From assembly GCA_031278135.1 (NCBI GenBank), contig JAITKY010000141.1, forward strand, positions 1-7,534: 7,534 nt of DNA. The letters are read 5' to 3'. Shown here one piece after another: positions 6,722 through 7,534 of the stretch. The position numbers and the translations under genes were made by a program. Each line of letters opens with the position of its first letter. The stretch's first letter is position 1. The notes beneath the pieces are model-generated. The model did no database searches and was not told the DNA's origin. It was given only the letters and a program-made list of their open reading frames with translations. Origin of the DNA: Prevotellaceae bacterium (lineage in GTDB: Bacteria; Bacteroidota; Bacteroidia; Bacteroidales; UBA932).

Positions 6722-6733
6722 ACGACGCCGACA
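6711..6733. other. Small hairpin at the end of the 42-bp array
   Basis: TGTCGG (6711-6716) pairs with CCGACA (6728-6733) around an 11-nt loop. It overlaps the diverged tail of the fifth 42-bp unit. An A-run rather than a T-run follows at 6742-6748, so it is not a good + strand terminator, although the minus-strand view is not clearly better. A weak structural observation only. Confidence 0.3.
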
Positions 6734-6773
6734 GTCTTTGCAAAAAAATAATTTATAATTGGAAATTTATGTT

Positions 6774-6781
6774 TAATTTTG
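6774..6781 (+). promoter_or_regulatory. Isolated -7 box before the permease remnant
   Basis: TAATTTTG is an exact TAnnTTTG match 45 nt before the remnant's start codon. No TTTG or TTG sits at the right distance upstream, so it may be a relic of the permease promoter or a chance match in AT-rich DNA. Confidence 0.3.
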
Positions 6782-6826
6782 TGCCGATATTTCTATTTTA
6801 TTTATTCGTAAAATGTATTAAGAATT

Positions 6827-7379
6827 ATGATACGACATTATTTCAAAGTAGCATTCCGCAATTTGTGGAAGTACAAAAGTCAGACGCTGATTAGCGTCAT
6901 TGGTCTGGCGGTGGGATTCGCCTGTTTTGCTATGGCAACGTTATGGATTCGGTACGAAATGACGTATGACAGTTTTCTCAAAAATGCCGACTGGACATAT
7001 TGCGTTTATAATAAAGATGGTTATAGAGACGGTAATCCTCATCCTATAGCGGGATATCTCAAATCCATTTTTCCGGAGATAGCTAATGCCACAGCATTCG
7101 TCGACCATTGGGAATATGTCACAATTAATGAAATGCGTATTCCAGTGCGCGTTTATGAAATTGATTCAACATATTTCGATATATTTGATGTTAAAATAAT
7201 TTTCCACAGGATATATCATAATGAAAGACTGGCTCGCCGGCTATGTGATACAGACGGAGATGAGCGTATATGTGTATGTGGCGATATTGTTGGCGCTGAT
7301 TATGGCTATCATTTTCTGTGTCGGTGGAAAGGAGTATAAAACAAGCATGGAAAATCCGGTTAATGCAATTACGAATTGA
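6827..7379 (+). pseudogene. FtsX/MacB-type ABC permease, internally deleted and frameshifted
   Basis: The first frame (from ATG 6827) encodes about 124 residues typical of the permease N terminus. These are the amphipathic start MIRHYFKVAFRNLWKYK, TM1 at about 20-42 (ISVIGLAVGFACFAMATLWI), then the start of the MacB-like periplasmic domain, ending in STYFDIFDVKII. After about 7199 that frame gives unrelated sequence and stops at 7339. A second frame, open from 7200, encodes STGYIIMKDWLAGY, a last TM helix (VYVYVAILLALIMAIIFCV) and the family's usual tail ENPVNAITN, stopping at 7377-7379. Full-length relatives are near 780-800 residues, so roughly 600 codons are missing and the ends are joined out of frame near 7199-7203. 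A 170-residue hybrid product is possible but should not work as a permease. Intact family members act in export or in cell-envelope ABC complexes with a separate ATPase. Confidence 0.85.
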
Positions 7380-7409
7380 TGCAAATTTTTTTTACTAATT
7401 TTGCATTAA
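7376..7409 (+). promoter_or_regulatory. -7 box inside an inverted repeat before the nuclease gene
   Basis: TAATTTTG at 7396-7403 is an exact -7 box, 22 nt before the ATG at 7426, a common arrangement in Bacteroidetes. A TTG at 7376-7378 is a possible -33 element, with a short 17-bp spacer. ATGCAAA (7379-7385) and TTTGCAT (7400-7406) are reverse complements and extend, through one G·T pair, to TTGATGCAAA/TTTGCATTAA. The right arm overlaps the -7 box and the left arm covers the permease stop codon. It may be a repressor site, a terminator of the upstream remnant, or both. Confidence 0.5.
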
Positions 7410-7425
7410 AAAAATATATTGAATT

Positions 7426-7534
7426 ATGACAACAGATAAAGATAAGAGTGAAGAAAATGACGGTATTAAAAAGAATAAAGAAAGGCCGTTAGTATCGTTT
7501 GACTGGGCAATAAAACGTTTGTTGCGGAGCAAAG
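7426..7534 (+). CDS. Rpn-family PD-(D/E)XK nuclease/putative transposase, 5' part only
   Basis: The window ends after 36 codons. Residues 1-20 are charged and poor in hydrophobics (MTTDKDKSEENDGIKKNKER). They are followed by LVSFDWAIKRLLRSK at 22-36, a segment I recognise as the start of the Rpn recombination-promoting nuclease / PD-(D/E)XK transposase-like family abundant in Bacteroidetes. The catalytic residues lie beyond the edge, so activity cannot be judged. The start is placed at 7426 because it lies 22 nt after a -7 box and precedes the conserved segment at the usual short distance. Proteins of this group are linked to recombination and are found in variable regions, which fits the damaged permease just upstream. 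The full family assignment rests on one short segment. Confidence 0.78.
   Translation, partial: MTTDKDKSEENDGIKKNKERPLVSFDWAIKRLLRSK

Noticed and set aside
6314..6758. Open frames of 95 residues (+) and 131-135 residues (-) across the 42-bp array
   Set aside because: A 42-bp period keeps any stop-free frame open on both strands, so length is no evidence. Most unit differences change the + peptide, the last unit is scrambled, and no signal peptide, domain or start context is seen.
6827..7339. Intact 170-residue protein
   Set aside because: Residues after about 124 do not continue the permease fold, and the true C terminus is found in another frame to 7379, so this is a broken gene rather than a complete small one.

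Overview
The window looks like chromosomal DNA from a member of the Bacteroidetes, probably Bacteroidales. The grounds are exact matches to the Bacteroidetes -7 promoter box (TAnnTTTG), the absence of Shine-Dalgarno sequences before starts, AT-rich spacers, and protein families typical of that phylum. No rRNA, tRNA or CRISPR array was seen.

Positions 1-6292 hold one heavy-metal efflux locus on the + strand. A promoter (1-32) precedes a small exported Cys/His-rich protein of the DUF6769 type (61-525). Then come a CusB/CzcB-type lipoprotein adaptor with a His-rich leader (665-1846), a CusA/CzcA-type RND pump of 1052 residues (1959-5117) and a TolC/CzcC-type outer-membrane channel (5114-6292, overlapping the pump by 4 nt). 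Together, pump, adaptor and channel should form a tripartite machine that exports metal cations across both membranes. The Cys/His-rich protein may bind or sense the same metal outside the cytoplasm. The likely metal is a divalent cation or copper: the His-rich segments do not decide, and the pump lacks the CusA methionine triad by my alignment from memory. No regulator gene is present in the window.

The spacers inside the locus are unusual. One has a hairpin, an ATT microsatellite and a perfect 8-bp inverted repeat upstream of the adaptor. Another has nine 7-bp repeats between adaptor and pump, followed by overlapping palindromes.

Positions 6293-6826 have no convincing gene. They contain a 16-bp perfect inverted repeat just after the channel gene, a candidate promoter, a second 7-bp repeat array, and five tandem 42-bp units whose first 16 bp are identical in every copy.

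Positions 6827-7379 are the two ends of a FtsX/MacB-type ABC permease gene joined out of frame, with the middle missing. This is a deletion scar. At 7426 to the right edge begins a gene for an Rpn-type PD-(D/E)XK nuclease/putative transposase, cut by the window. The right part therefore looks like a decaying, rearranging segment next to an intact metal-resistance operon.
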